From Neoalteromonas flava (GTDB taxonomy: Bacteria > Pseudomonadota > Gammaproteobacteria > Enterobacterales > Alteromonadaceae): DNA of 64,000 nt. Shown one piece after another: positions 54,508-63,372 of the stretch; within the stretch, counting starts at the first letter, position 1; each line of letters starts with the position of its first letter. The stretch spans positions 838,614 through 902,613 of the forward strand of contig NZ_PEAX01000003.1 in the NCBI RefSeq assembly GCF_002807685.1, read 5' to 3'. A model generated the notes under the pieces. The model made no database searches. It was not told where the DNA came from and saw only the letters and a program-made list of their open reading frames with translations. The position numbers and the translations under genes are program-made.

Positions 54508-55857
54508 ATGTCTGACGCTTCTACTAAATATAGCCTAACTGCACGAATTTTTATCGGCATGATTGCCGGAATCGTTATCGGTAGTTTGCTTCAACTACTC
54601 GCTGATGATAGCGGAGATTTATCCTTTAGCCTATTTGGGATGACCATTTCCGCGTATACAATTCTAGTAGAAGGTATATTTTCAACTTTGGGAACTATCT
54701 TCATTGCCAGTTTAAAAATGCTTGTCGTTCCCTTGGTATTTGTCTCTCTGGTGTGTGGTACTTGCAGTTTGTCAGAGCCTAGTAAGCTTGGGCGATTAGG
54801 TGCCAAGTCTATAGGTATGTATATCTTTACCACCTGTATCGCTATCAGTTTGGCTATGCTCTTCGCATTGATGATCCAGCCAGGTTCAGGTGTTGAACGC
54901 CCAACAGAAGCCACGTTCACCCCGAATGAGGCACCGCCATTATCTGAAGTCTTTATCAACATGTTTCCTTCTAATCCGATTAACTCAATGGCAGAAGGCA
55001 ATATGTTACAGATCATTGTGTTTGCTGTGCTTTTCGGTATTGCCATGGCCATGACCGGAGATGCAGGTAAACGTATTGGTCAGTTTTTCGAAGATATCAA
55101 TACAGTTATTATGAAGCTGGTCACTATTATCATGAATCTCGCCCCGTATGGCGTATTCGTGCTTATGGCTAAGCTATTTGCAACCGTTGGTACCGACATG
55201 CTCGGCAGTTTAGCAAAGTACTTTTTCCTCGTATTCTTTGTCCTTATTCTACACGGCCTAGTCACTTATCCGCTGCTACTAAAAGCGTTTACTGGTCTTA
55301 ATCCTTTAATTTTGCTACGTAAGATGCGCGACGCCGCCCTATTTGCATTCAGTACATCAAGTAGCAGTGCAACCTTACCAGTAACTCTTGAAACCGCACG
55401 TTATAAGTTGGGGGTTAAGCCGACAGTGTCATCCTTCACTATTCCGCTGGGAGCAACCATTAATATGGATGGTACCGCGATCATGCAGGGCGTGGCCACG
55501 GTATTTATCGCCCAAGTGTATGGTGTTGACTTAAGTACCACTGATTTAATGATGGTAGTAGTGACTGCCACACTTGCATCTATCGGCACCGCCGGAGTAC
55601 CCGGCGTTGGCTTGATCATGCTAGCGATGGTATTACAACAAGTAAACCTTCCCGTTGAGGGTATCGCGCTCATCATCGGTATTGATCGTTTGCTTGATAT
55701 GACGCGCACAGTGGTGAATATCACCGGCGATTGTACAGTAGCTTGTATAGTGGCTAACAGTGAGCAGGAACTAGACCGTAAGGTTTATGAAAATCCTAAC
55801 GCGGGTGACACTAAAGAAGCGGTGGACTTCACCGATTTTTCGCACAATAAACCCTAA
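54508..55857 (+). CDS. Dicarboxylate/amino acid:cation symporter (DAACS)
   Basis: This 449 aa transporter has eight to nine membrane segments and the DAACS signatures: the serine-rich re-entrant loop FSTSSSSATLPVTLE near residue 285, NMDGTAIMQGVATVFIAQ near 325 and ITGDCTVACIVANSE near the end. Members carry glutamate, aspartate or C4-dicarboxylates with Na or H ions. The start at 54508 (MSDAST) has GGA in a usable position; an in-frame ATG at 54418 would add 30 residues without family support. A bidirectional hairpin follows. Confidence 0.92.
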   Translation: MSDASTKYSLTARIFIGMIAGIVIGSLLQLLADDSGDLSFSLFGMTISAYTILVEGIFSTLGTIFIASLKMLVVPLVFVSLVCGTCSLSEPSKLGRLGAKSIGMYIFTTCIAISLAMLFALMIQPGSGVERPTEATFTPNEAPPLSEVFINMFPSNPINSMAEGNMLQIIVFAVLFGIAMAMTGDAGKRIGQFFEDINTVIMKLVTIIMNLAPYGVFVLMAKLFATVGTDMLGSLAKYFFLVFFVLILHGLVTYPLLLKAFTGLNPLILLRKMRDAALFAFSTSSSSATLPVTLETARYKLGVKPTVSSFTIPLGATINMDGTAIMQGVATVFIAQVYGVDLSTTDLMMVVVTATLASIGTAGVPGVGLIMLAMVLQQVNLPVEGIALIIGIDRLLDMTRTVVNITGDCTVACIVANSEQELDRKVYENPNAGDTKEAVDFTDFSHNKP

Positions 55858-55865
55858 CCTAAGCG

Positions 55866-55889
55866 TGGCGCATCACATTTGATGCGCCA
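55866..55889. terminator. Bidirectional hairpin between symporter and SIMPL gene
   Basis: TGGCGCATCA and TGATGCGCCA are perfect 10-bp arms around a CATT loop. It lies between two convergent genes. Only a short T-stretch follows on either side, so it probably serves both as a weak intrinsic terminator. Confidence 0.7.
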
Positions 55890-55893
55890 TTTA

Positions 55894-56604
55894 TCAATCT
55901 GATAAGTAATACTCAACCGTGGAAACCACTCGGACCTTTTTGATATGCGGATTATTGCGGTCGCGCGCGGAAATAGAAAACTGTCCCTGTGACGCGCGGC
56001 GAATTTTACCTAACTGACTGTCTGAATCTTTGGCAAACTTTTGTGCCACTTCACGTGCTTTGCGAGTTGCTTCTTCAATCATTTCCGGTTTTACATCGTT
56101 TAGCCGGGTAAAAAGGTATTCCGTTTGTGTATTGTAATCTCCACCAGTAAACACAATGCCTTGCTTACCTAACACTGATAACTCAGTTTGAAGCTCTCGT
56201 ACTCGACTAATTGCCGTGGAATACACCGTTACAGTTTGCAACGCGGCGTAGCGAAATTCAGCGCGTGCAGCAGCGCCATATTGCTGTGCCGATTTGTCAA
56301 TAATGGTGGGAGCAGAAACGGTTAATTCAGTACGATCAATACCTCGCGCTTCAAGGAACGCACTAATTTTTTCTGCATGCACTTCCATTTGTTGATAAAG
56401 CGCACTCAAATCATTGCTCGCCGCGTTAAACTGAATGGGCCAAATAACCACATCGGCGGGATATTCACGCTCAGATAGGCCTTTTACATTTACCGTACGT
56501 TCAAATGATTTAACCTCAAGAGCAGCTTGTTTCAGGGTAACCGCCAAAACACCACAGCCAACAATAAAACAGATACCCAAAACAAGACTTGCTAAACGCT
56601 GCAT
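55894..56604 (-). CDS. SIMPL-domain periplasmic/exported protein
   Basis: The 236 aa product has an N-terminal hydrophobic signal/anchor (about residues 3-25) and a SIMPL (DUF541) domain. Recognisable blocks are TVNVKGLSEREYPADVVIWPI, EKISAFLEARGIDRTELTVSAP and EEATRKAREVAQKFAKDSDSQLGKIRRASQGQFSI. SIMPL proteins are outer-membrane or periplasmic proteins linked to stress; the E. coli member YggE lowers oxidative damage. The function here is not known. It is convergent with the symporter gene. Confidence 0.9.
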   Translation of the reverse strand: MQRLASLVLGICFIVGCGVLAVTLKQAALEVKSFERTVNVKGLSEREYPADVVIWPIQFNAASNDLSALYQQMEVHAEKISAFLEARGIDRTELTVSAPTIIDKSAQQYGAAARAEFRYAALQTVTVYSTAISRVRELQTELSVLGKQGIVFTGGDYNTQTEYLFTRLNDVKPEMIEEATRKAREVAQKFAKDSDSQLGKIRRASQGQFSISARDRNNPHIKKVRVVSTVEYYLSD

Positions 56605-56668
56605 ATTAAATAGTCCGTCAAATTCGTTATTAACTAAGAAAAAAATAACTAAAAAAGGTTCACTTCGC

Positions 56669-56975
56669 TCACTTCCAAGGTGGATCCAGTCTATTTTCGC
56701 CCGCCCAAAAAAGCTTCAATTTATTTCCACTCGGGTCATATACTATTGCTTAGCGCGAGAGGTAAGATTGGTCTAAACTCTCATGCTCAAAATAAATTAC
56801 AATCCCAGGCTGAATAGGTTCGCCGTTGAGTGACAACGAAAAGCTTGAGGTTCCTGCTGGGCATTTAAAGCGCACATAGCGAGGCATATCAATAATTTGC
56901 GTAAAGCCGAGTTTTTTAGGAACTAACGGCTTCAAGCATGTTATTAACCGGCAAAGTGACCTGATTTAAATCCAC
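56669..56975 (-). pseudogene. Decayed VOC-family (glyoxalase-like) gene
   Basis: The minus strand from GTG 56975 (GAGGA seven bases upstream) reads VDLNQVTLPVNNMLEAVSS and then hits a stop. Shifting frame by a small indel, the sequence continues KKLGFTQIIDMPRYVRFKCP and SFSLSLNGEPIQPGIVIYFEHESLD as a typical VOC metalloenzyme middle part. It stops after SYLSR, and directly afterwards in the same frame reads YDPSGNKLKLFWAGENRLDPPWK, the usual VOC C-terminus. About 20-30 residues that normally sit between these parts are missing. Three lesions (frameshift, stop, internal deletion) make it a pseudogene. It immediately follows the S66 peptidase gene in the same orientation and would have been in its operon. 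Confidence 0.85.
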
Positions 56976-56985
56976 AAAAATATCC

Positions 56986-58017
56986 TCAATCTAACCATTG
57001 AGTAATTTTTCCCTTCCCATTCGATAGCTGTATTTGACATCGGGCCCCATTGACCAATGTCAAATTAGGCGGTGCATGACCAATATCCATATCAACAATT
57101 GTAGGGATGGAATAACGCGCTAACTGTTGTCGCAAGAAAGTATCAAAGTCGTAGCTACTTTCAGCTGAAATGGTTGGATAGTGTCGGCCCACTAACAACG
57201 CGTCGATGGCTTCGAAAACGCCGCGAAATTGCATCGCCATTAGCACCCGGCTTAATTGAAATGGCGTCATTTCTGCATTCTCAAGAAACAGGATCAACGG
57301 TTCTTTGCTGCGCTCGCGCAATTCCTTCAGCGCTAAAAATTCGGTATTAAATAAATGTTGTAATGTATCCCAACAGCCACCAATCAAGCGCCCTTCGATA
57401 GTGTGATGTTTTTCGCTTGGATCCAACCAGCGCCACCGCGTCTCCAACGACGGCTTTATCGTTGCCGCTGAGTCCTCGGTAATCGCGGGCCAGTCACGAG
57501 TATGATGTAATGAAGAATATTGAGTAAAACATTCGCCCGCAGCCGTATGCAAGCAATCCAGGGTTTGAACTAACAACGGATCGGTATTGCTCGCCACTAA
57601 ATCCATTAAATTAGCGCAATGAACAGTGGACCAGCCAAGCTTAGCGTGTAGGACTACTGCCAGCGTGCTAATATCAGAAAATCCCATAAACCATTTTGGA
57701 CGCCCTTGCGCCAGTGCGTCATAATCTAGTAATGGGAGTAACTCGATGGCTAGTTCCCCACCCCATGGCGGTGCAATAACATCAATAGAATCGTCTAATA
57801 GAAAATTCATCAATTCTCGCGCACGAGCGTGCGCTGATGCACTAACCCCGTTTTGTTCGACCCACAAACATTCGCCAACCTTCACTTGATAGCCGCGTTG
57901 AGTAAGATAATTCAGTACGTTTTCAAAGCGGGCTTTATGTGCCGACGTTAATCCCGAAGATACCGCTGTAATCGCGATGGTGCTGCCCTCACGCAGTGGC
58001 CTTGGATATAGAGTCAT
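56986..58017 (-). CDS. S66 family peptidase (LD-carboxypeptidase/MccF-like)
   Basis: The 343 aa protein has the S66 serine-peptidase layout: GSTIAITAVSSGL at the N-terminus, PPWGGELAIELLP near residue 90, and nucleophile Ser in GFSDIST near residue 115. The Glu of the catalytic set is in LFLENAEMTPFQLSR, and the His in DIGHAPPNLTLVNGA. This family includes muramoyltetrapeptide carboxypeptidase (peptidoglycan recycling) and MccF (microcin C immunity). The size and general motif pattern are closer to MccF-type members. There is no signal peptide. It follows the DUF3592 gene by seven bases. Confidence 0.88.
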   Translation of the reverse strand: MTLYPRPLREGSTIAITAVSSGLTSAHKARFENVLNYLTQRGYQVKVGECLWVEQNGVSASAHARARELMNFLLDDSIDVIAPPWGGELAIELLPLLDYDALAQGRPKWFMGFSDISTLAVVLHAKLGWSTVHCANLMDLVASNTDPLLVQTLDCLHTAAGECFTQYSSLHHTRDWPAITEDSAATIKPSLETRWRWLDPSEKHHTIEGRLIGGCWDTLQHLFNTEFLALKELRERSKEPLILFLENAEMTPFQLSRVLMAMQFRGVFEAIDALLVGRHYPTISAESSYDFDTFLRQQLARYSIPTIVDMDIGHAPPNLTLVNGARCQIQLSNGKGKITQWLD

Positions 58018-58024
58018 AATGTCA

Positions 58025-58522
58025 TTAACTACTTAGGTGAAAATGGTAGGTATACCAAATGAACGGCACGGTCGCTATGAGGAAAGTCACCAACAACCCC
58101 CATCTGCCCGGTTTGATCAACAAACTGTTGGACGGTTTTTGCGGGTGGTAAAACACTTTGACTTTACCATCTTCACGAAAGATGACATCGCGCAATTGCA
58201 GATCAAGCAATTTGCGCGCGTTATACGAGGCAACAATCACCCATGCTGAGACTTTTTTACCCTGATAAGGTTGCCCATCGACCTGATAATCATACAAAGC
58301 ATCAACGACAAAATCCCGGTCAGACGGCAGGATTTCTGGTGCACCAAATTGACGGATCCCTTTTTTTCTTAAAGTGCCCCAAGTATGCGGCCATTGACTG
58401 GCACGGATTTGTTTGTAAAAAGAAAAACCAAGAATAACAAAGCAATACAAACAGATAAAAAACAAAACGCCTTGACGCTCTCCATTCGCCGCAAGCTGCC
58501 ACATCGTGTCGATATATTCCAT
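58025..58522 (-). CDS. DUF3592 family membrane protein
   Basis: The 165 aa protein has a hydrophobic helix at about residues 18-38 and another near 140-160, enclosing a soluble domain of about 100 aa. The domain starts WPHTWGTLRKKGIRQF and has a YDYQVDGQPYQGKKVS block and a VFYHPQKPSNSLL motif. This matches the DUF3592 pattern. The function is unknown. It is next to the S66 peptidase gene in the same orientation and follows the small lipoprotein gene. Confidence 0.8.
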   Translation of the reverse strand: MEYIDTMWQLAANGERQGVLFFICLYCFVILGFSFYKQIRASQWPHTWGTLRKKGIRQFGAPEILPSDRDFVVDALYDYQVDGQPYQGKKVSAWVIVASYNARKLLDLQLRDVIFREDGKVKVFYHPQKPSNSLLIKPGRWGLLVTFLIATVPFIWYTYHFHLSS

Positions 58523-58558
58523 TATCTTTCCTGCTAAAAACTCAAGTTACACAGAATT

Positions 58559-58939
58559 TTACTCACATTCGATACTGGGACGTTTAAAGTCATCAACAAT
58601 CCAAGCACTACTTGGCCCGTTCCAGCGTGCAAAAACGGTATAATGACAGGGCGCACTTACTGTTCTACCACCTGAAATGGTTGACACGGAACTTACCCAG
58701 TCAACATGCTTTCCCTTGGTTTTTGCTTCGGTCGTCGTTATCGTCACAGGCTCGCTATATTCTCGGTTTTGTACCCACTGAAAGGCACGTCGAGAGTCAC
58801 TGATATCAAACGCGTTATCAGGTGGCCCCATCTCCACCATAACTTCGCGAATATCCTTACCTACATAGCTTTGCAAAGTATTGGACATGCAGCCAGTAAG
58901 CCCAAGAACGAGAAAGACAACAAATGGATATAAACGCAT
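58559..58939 (-). CDS. Small lipoprotein of unknown function
   Basis: The 126 aa product has a signal peptide with lipobox GLTGC (Cys17) followed by MSN. The mature part begins with a short SmpA/BamE-like opening (SYVGKDIREVMVEMGPPDNAFDISDSRRAFQWVQ), but the rest does not match BamE well. It has two cysteines in the C-terminal part (APCHYT and SIECE) that could form a disulfide. I place the start at 58939 so that the signal peptide begins MRLYPF. It overlaps no other gene and lies between the serine hydrolase and DUF3592 genes. Confidence 0.75.
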   Translation of the reverse strand: MRLYPFVVFLVLGLTGCMSNTLQSYVGKDIREVMVEMGPPDNAFDISDSRRAFQWVQNREYSEPVTITTTEAKTKGKHVDWVSSVSTISGGRTVSAPCHYTVFARWNGPSSAWIVDDFKRPSIECE

Positions 58940-58950
58940 GCTTACACCTA

Positions 58951-60267
58951 TCACTGAAGTTTATTCATTAAATGCTCCGCCACTGCTTGGTATGCAGGCA
59001 GAGACGTAGGATCAATATAACCGTTTTTGGCTTTTGGATATGATGAAAAACGTACAATAACCATTTCTGCGCTGGGATCAACATAGATCGTTTGCCCATG
59101 TACCCCGCGCGCAGCATACGCACCATTCGGGTTATGTAAAACCCACCACATACTGCGGTAACTGCCATTCGGAAGAGTGCTAAAACCCGCTTTTGCAAAC
59201 AAATCTTGATTACCGCCGCGCCGAATGGAATCAACGACTTGAGCGGGAAACAACCGGGTGCCATTGAGCACACCATTGTTTAACATCAACTGCCCGATCC
59301 TTGCCAGATCACGCAGACCTGCACTTAATCCTCCGCCAGCGAAAGCAACTCCTTTAGCATCGACAGTCATATATGCGTCCTGCTCCGCGCCTATGCGCCG
59401 CCATATCCGCTGGGAAAGAAAATCAGGTAACTCCATACCCGTTACCTTAGCCACGATCCAACCTAAAACATCAGTATTAATCGTTTTATAGCCAAACTCA
59501 CTGCCATGCTCAGCACTTTTCATTACTGTCTGTAAATATTCGTAGTAACCGTTGGGCCCGTTGTAATCACCGGGTTTTGGTAATGGGCTTGCCGCCGCAG
59601 AATATTGCCATATACCGGCATTAGGGTCTGCGTAGTCCTCGCTATAATTCAGTGCAGTAGTCATGTCCATAACTTCTCGCACAGTGGCATCAGCAAACGC
59701 GCTATCGGCCAATTCAGGTACGTAGGTTGTAACTTTTGCGGTGTCATCAAGGTAGCCTTCTGCGATTAAAATCTCAGCAGCTAAACCGGTTAGGGATTTT
59801 GTCATCGACATCGCTGCGTGTTTACCGTCTTCGGCTAGGCAACCCGCATAATATTCATACACGATCTTGCCTTGATGCAGAATGACTAATCCATCAGTGT
59901 AATTAGCGATCAGCGATTCTGTCCATGTCATCGTTTTTTCACTACCAAGGGGCGTGAAAGTCAGGCTCTCAATACTTGAGTCCAATTGATAGCGAAGTTT
60001 TACCGGTGAACCTATACCTCGACTCACGACTTGCGTTGGCAGTAATTCGCGCATGTGACAAACGGTCCAGCGCATTTTGGGAAAACTAAAGTAATTCGAC
60101 TGTGGCTGCATGATCATTTTGCTGTCAGGTGGCGGAGCACCGACCATCCAACCCAGTAATTTTGGATCGGATTGCATGGCATCTAAAGTTTGTGCCAGGC
60201 TAGCAAATGGCAAACTAAGCGCGGCTAAAAGCATGGTTAACAACCGCATAGAAATTAAGTTATTCAT
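58951..60267 (-). CDS. Beta-lactamase-fold serine hydrolase, exported
   Basis: The 438 aa protein has a signal peptide (about residues 1-25, LLAALSLPFASLAQ) and a class C beta-lactamase-like domain with the SxxK motif SMTKSLTG near residue 155. The YSEDYADPNAGIWQYSAAA region near 205 holds a candidate Tyr. The C-terminal HGQTIYVDPSAEMVIVRFSS block resembles 6-aminohexanoate-dimer hydrolase and esterase EstB relatives. It likely hydrolyses an ester or amide in the periplasm; resistance to beta-lactams cannot be inferred. Confidence 0.88.
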   Translation of the reverse strand: MNNLISMRLLTMLLAALSLPFASLAQTLDAMQSDPKLLGWMVGAPPPDSKMIMQPQSNYFSFPKMRWTVCHMRELLPTQVVSRGIGSPVKLRYQLDSSIESLTFTPLGSEKTMTWTESLIANYTDGLVILHQGKIVYEYYAGCLAEDGKHAAMSMTKSLTGLAAEILIAEGYLDDTAKVTTYVPELADSAFADATVREVMDMTTALNYSEDYADPNAGIWQYSAAASPLPKPGDYNGPNGYYEYLQTVMKSAEHGSEFGYKTINTDVLGWIVAKVTGMELPDFLSQRIWRRIGAEQDAYMTVDAKGVAFAGGGLSAGLRDLARIGQLMLNNGVLNGTRLFPAQVVDSIRRGGNQDLFAKAGFSTLPNGSYRSMWWVLHNPNGAYAARGVHGQTIYVDPSAEMVIVRFSSYPKAKNGYIDPTSLPAYQAVAEHLMNKLQ

Positions 60268-60325
60268 ATGAATTTTATAAGGATTATCATGGCTCTAGCA
60301 AAAGCTTAGCACAATAGTCTTAGAG

Positions 60326-60802
60326 TTAGTGTGAAGTTGAACGCAAATAGTTGAGAGTAAAGCCCATGCCTGTATTGTCGGTGACTTCAACGGTGAGTGC
60401 ATTTGCATCGCGCAAGACATAAACCAATTTATTGGGAAAATCATGTTCGTTATTTACAAAAACAGCACGTGTCGACGCGCACTCAATTAATTTGAACGCC
60501 ACGGGTAAAGAATTAGTGGCAACTTTAGCGAGATAAAAGACTTCGCCAGACATAGCAACAATGCGCAATGTCTCTTTTTGATGCTGGTCAGGGGTTGTCA
60601 GTAAATAAGACCAACCTTCGCCTTCGAAGGTCTGCTCACTCACCCGACGCCACGACTCCATTGTTTTTCGGCTTTTTGACTGATATTGCCAATCACCCAG
60701 CATAAATTCTATGCTGTTGAGATTTGAACACGGATCCGCTTTAGCAGTAATTGTAAAGCTACAAAGGCAGAGTAAAACAGCCTTGATAAAACGTAAATTC
60801 AC
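60326..60802 (-). CDS. DUF6265-like exported protein
   Basis: The 158 aa product has a signal peptide (about residues 1-22) and a beta-rich body starting with the FMLGDWQYQSKSRKTMESWRRVSEQTFEGEG block near residue 35. It continues with FVNNEHDFPNKLVYVLRDANALTVEVT. This resembles DUF6265, lipocalin-like proteins of unknown function. Its start overlaps the upstream VOC protein gene by four bases, so the two are translationally coupled. Confidence 0.75.
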   Translation of the reverse strand: MNLRFIKAVLLCLCSFTITAKADPCSNLNSIEFMLGDWQYQSKSRKTMESWRRVSEQTFEGEGWSYLLTTPDQHQKETLRIVAMSGEVFYLAKVATNSLPVAFKLIECASTRAVFVNNEHDFPNKLVYVLRDANALTVEVTDNTGMGFTLNYLRSTSH

Positions 60803-61188
60803 AGCCGCTTTTCTTCCATCAAGCCAACCAAGTTATTATCAGGATCGCGTACAAACGCGGTCCATAACTCATGATCGGGCATTTGCGCGGCAAGCGCTGG
60901 AGAGCGCTCTTGCTGTGCGCCGTTGTCTAGCGCGTGTTGATAAAACGCTTCAATATTCGCTAGTTTAAAATAAACAATGCTGTTCTTGCCGATTTCACCA
61001 GCTCCTTGCGGTGTTGAAAGCATTATACGAACGTCACCCGATTGTAAGAAAGCAAGGTTTTCTGTTGGTGCAAATAAAAACGTCAAGCCAAGAATATCAC
61101 GGTAAAAAGCTAACGCATTTTGCACATCACTAACCGTTATCGCAATCTGACCGACAGCCTCTATACTACTTATGTTGTTATCGCTCAT
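60799..61188 (-). CDS. VOC-family (glyoxalase/dioxygenase-like) protein
   Basis: The 129 aa protein is a complete single-domain VOC (vicinal oxygen chelate) protein. It has GQIAITVSDVQNALAFYRDILGLTFLF at the start, a middle VRIMLSTPQGAGEIGKNSIVYFKLANIEAFYQHAL block and the C-terminal FVRDPDNNLVGLMEE. The metal-ligand positions are partly altered (Gln in GQIAI instead of His), so an enzymatic role is uncertain. It could be a small-molecule-binding or resistance-type protein. It precedes the DUF6265-like gene. Confidence 0.88.
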   Translation of the reverse strand: MSDNNISSIEAVGQIAITVSDVQNALAFYRDILGLTFLFAPTENLAFLQSGDVRIMLSTPQGAGEIGKNSIVYFKLANIEAFYQHALDNGAQQERSPALAAQMPDHELWTAFVRDPDNNLVGLMEEKRL

Positions 61189-61279
61189 GTGTTAAACACC
61201 AATCCTACCCATAGCGCACCGTTTTTTGCCCTCATCACTAATATCCAAGTACTCTAACCGTCCTCAAAGTTCTTTCTAC

Positions 61280-62515
61280 TTACTGGCTCAATGCCCTAGC
61301 CGGAGACAATTTTGCTGCTTTCGCTGCTGGGTAAAGCGTTGACACTACGCTTAAGAGACACGCGATCACAGCGGTAACAACAACATCCTGGGTATGGAGC
61401 TCTGTCGGCAAAAAATTAACAAAGTAAATATCGCCAGATAAGAGCTTTACACCTAGCGACGTTTCGATGTTACGGATCCAATCAGTTAAGTTTAGTGCAG
61501 TGATCACGCCGAGGATACATCCTAAAACCACACCGATCAGGCCATTAATCAAGCCTTGAATGAGAAAAGTTAGACGGATCCGACTATCGGATAACCCCAT
61601 TGTTTTAAGAATTCCGATACTGCTACGCTTTTCCTCTACCGTCATAACCAATCCAGAAACAATATTAAAACAAGCAACAGCGATCACCAGAGTCAACGCG
61701 ATGTAGACAATTAAACGCACTAACTGGATATCTTGATAAAGATGTCCTTGGGTTCTTGTCCAGTCAGAGATATAGACTGCTTGTGGGAAGCTATAGCCAA
61801 TATCTCGCATGGTATCAAAAGCGGCAAACGGTTCGTGCAAAGTGAATCGCAAACCTTGCGCGCCACTTTTAATATTGAGCTTTGCGACCGCCATATCCAA
61901 CGGTAGAAAGCCAATTTTATTGTCCAGCTCCCCACCAATAGAAAAACTACCCACTAGCGTTAGCCAAGCGGTTTGCGGTGCCTTAAATGTGAGATCATCC
62001 GTCACAGTAGGGAGTAGCAATTGGACTTTCTGCCCCACTTTCAAACCCAACGACTTTACGATACCGGCCGCTAAAATAACACCGTCAGGTTGAGTGCTAA
62101 ACGCCTGCTGAGCAGCTGCGTCGACGAACTCAAATAAGGGATTCTCGCTCATGTACTCGGGGGCAAGGCCAGTTAATTCAACTGCTTTCATGTTCGCGCC
62201 AACTTGTAACATACCAGTCGCTTTTGCATAGGGTTGCACACCTGCAATACGCGGATCACGGTTGAAAGTAGTGACTTGTTCACGCCAATCTTGAATACCG
62301 TCATTTGACACCGATAGCAACTCGCCGTGCGGCACAAACGCCAAGATTCGTTGTTCAAGTTCACGCTCAAATCCATTCATGACCGACAACAATAAAATCA
62401 GAACGAAACAACCTAAGCCAACACCAAACGTTGAAGAAAACGAGATAAATGACACAAAACCATTGCTCTGTTTAGCCCGTCTAAATCGCGTTGCCAACTG
62501 CCAAACTAAGGCCAT
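61280..62515 (-). CDS. lolE: Lipoprotein-releasing ABC transporter permease LolE
   Basis: This 411 aa permease has the MacB/FtsX fold: one N-terminal membrane helix, a periplasmic domain (about residues 45-270) and three C-terminal helices. It opens FVSFISFSSTFGVGLGCFVLILLLSVMNGFERELEQRILAFVPHGE and ends YFVNFLPTELHTQDVVV and YPAAKAAKLSPARALS. Comparison with remembered E. coli LolC and LolE sequences favours LolE. With LolD it extracts outer-membrane lipoproteins from the inner membrane. It overlaps the lolD stop by one base. The usual lolC partner is not adjacent. Confidence 0.9.
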   Translation of the reverse strand: MALVWQLATRFRRAKQSNGFVSFISFSSTFGVGLGCFVLILLLSVMNGFERELEQRILAFVPHGELLSVSNDGIQDWREQVTTFNRDPRIAGVQPYAKATGMLQVGANMKAVELTGLAPEYMSENPLFEFVDAAAQQAFSTQPDGVILAAGIVKSLGLKVGQKVQLLLPTVTDDLTFKAPQTAWLTLVGSFSIGGELDNKIGFLPLDMAVAKLNIKSGAQGLRFTLHEPFAAFDTMRDIGYSFPQAVYISDWTRTQGHLYQDIQLVRLIVYIALTLVIAVACFNIVSGLVMTVEEKRSSIGILKTMGLSDSRIRLTFLIQGLINGLIGVVLGCILGVITALNLTDWIRNIETSLGVKLLSGDIYFVNFLPTELHTQDVVVTAVIACLLSVVSTLYPAAKAAKLSPARALSQ

Positions 62516-63195
62516 TAACGCTGCTCCTCAAGCTTTCCTGCAGACAGCGTGAGAACACGGTCAAACTGTTGCGCGAACGTTTGATCGTGAGTAACCACGA
62601 CAAAAGCAGTATCCAGTGCCGCGCGCAGTTCAGCCAGCAGCGCTGCAATGGTTTCTCCCGTACTTTTATCTAAGTTCCCGGTCGGCTCATCCGCTAACAC
62701 CAGTTGGGGTTGATTGACCAAAGCGCGTGCAATTGCAACCCGTTGACGCTCGCCACCCGAGAGCTGGGCTGGTGCATGCTCAAAGCGGTGCGATAAACCT
62801 ACCCGACTGAGCATATCTTTTGCTTTAGTTTCAGCTTGCTGCGTTCGCATACCCGCAATAAGCAACGGCATAGCAACGTTTTCCAAAGCTGAGAATTCGG
62901 GTAGCAGATGGTGAAATTGGTAGACAAAACCTAAGGTTTGGTTTCGAAAATCGGCTTGCTGCTGACTGGAAAGCTCAAACAATGCACGCCCATTGATTTC
63001 TACGCTGCCGCTACTTGGCGTGTCCAACGCACCCAGTATATGCAGCAGAGTTGACTTACCTGAGCCGCTGCTACCCAAAATAGCGACTTGTTCACCTGCT
63101 TGCACGTTAAAATCGACGTTAGTTAAAACATCGATGGACTTATCCCCGTCTTTGAATGACTTACAAATGGCTCGGCAAGTGAGTAACGACGACAT
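62515..63195 (-). CDS. lolD: Lipoprotein-releasing ABC transporter ATPase LolD
   Basis: The 226 aa ABC ATPase has Walker [10 protein letters not shown] near residue 42, Q-loop region around [11 protein letters not shown], signature LSGGERQRV, Walker [13 protein letters not shown] and the H-loop VVTHD. The [21 protein letters not shown] block is diagnostic of LolD. It drives lipoprotein release by LolCDE. It is the first gene of a lolD-lolE pair; the region upstream belongs to a divergent, truncated gene rather than to lolC. Confidence 0.93.
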   Translation of the reverse strand: MSSLLTCRAICKSFKDGDKSIDVLTNVDFNVQAGEQVAILGSSGSGKSTLLHILGALDTPSSGSVEINGRALFELSSQQQADFRNQTLGFVYQFHHLLPEFSALENVAMPLLIAGMRTQQAETKAKDMLSRVGLSHRFEHAPAQLSGGERQRVAIARALVNQPQLVLADEPTGNLDKSTGETIAALLAELRAALDTAFVVVTHDQTFAQQFDRVLTLSAGKLEEQR

Positions 63196-63274
63196 AACTT
63201 CCTTTATCTATAGTTGTTTACCAGAGAATAATACCTAGTTCAGTTATGAACTGACAGAGTCTGCGACGATTAAT

Positions 63275-63297
63275 TGACGTTTGTCACTATAACGTCA
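63275..63297. promoter_or_regulatory. Inverted repeat between lolD and the truncated phosphoesterase gene
   Basis: TGACGTT (63275-63281) and AACGTCA (63291-63297) are perfect arms separated by nine bases in the divergent intergenic region. It may be an operator; no regulator is known. Confidence 0.35.
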
Positions 63298-63324
63298 TCA
63301 ATCGTTCACGATATTGTCAACGGA

Positions 63325-63330
63325 TATAAT
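63325..63330 (+). promoter_or_regulatory. Possible -10 box before the truncated phosphoesterase gene
   Basis: A consensus TATAAT lies 43 bases before the start codon at 63373. No convincing -35 box is at the right distance, so the call is weak. Confidence 0.35.
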
Positions 63331-63372
63331 TAGCCTGTGCTTCCAAGTTATTACCAAAAGCTTGGGATCTTC

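Noticed and set aside
58951..60267. True class C beta-lactamase (antibiotic resistance)
   Set aside because: The SxxK motif is present, but the overall pattern fits esterase or 6-aminohexanoate-dimer-hydrolase-type relatives rather than AmpC.
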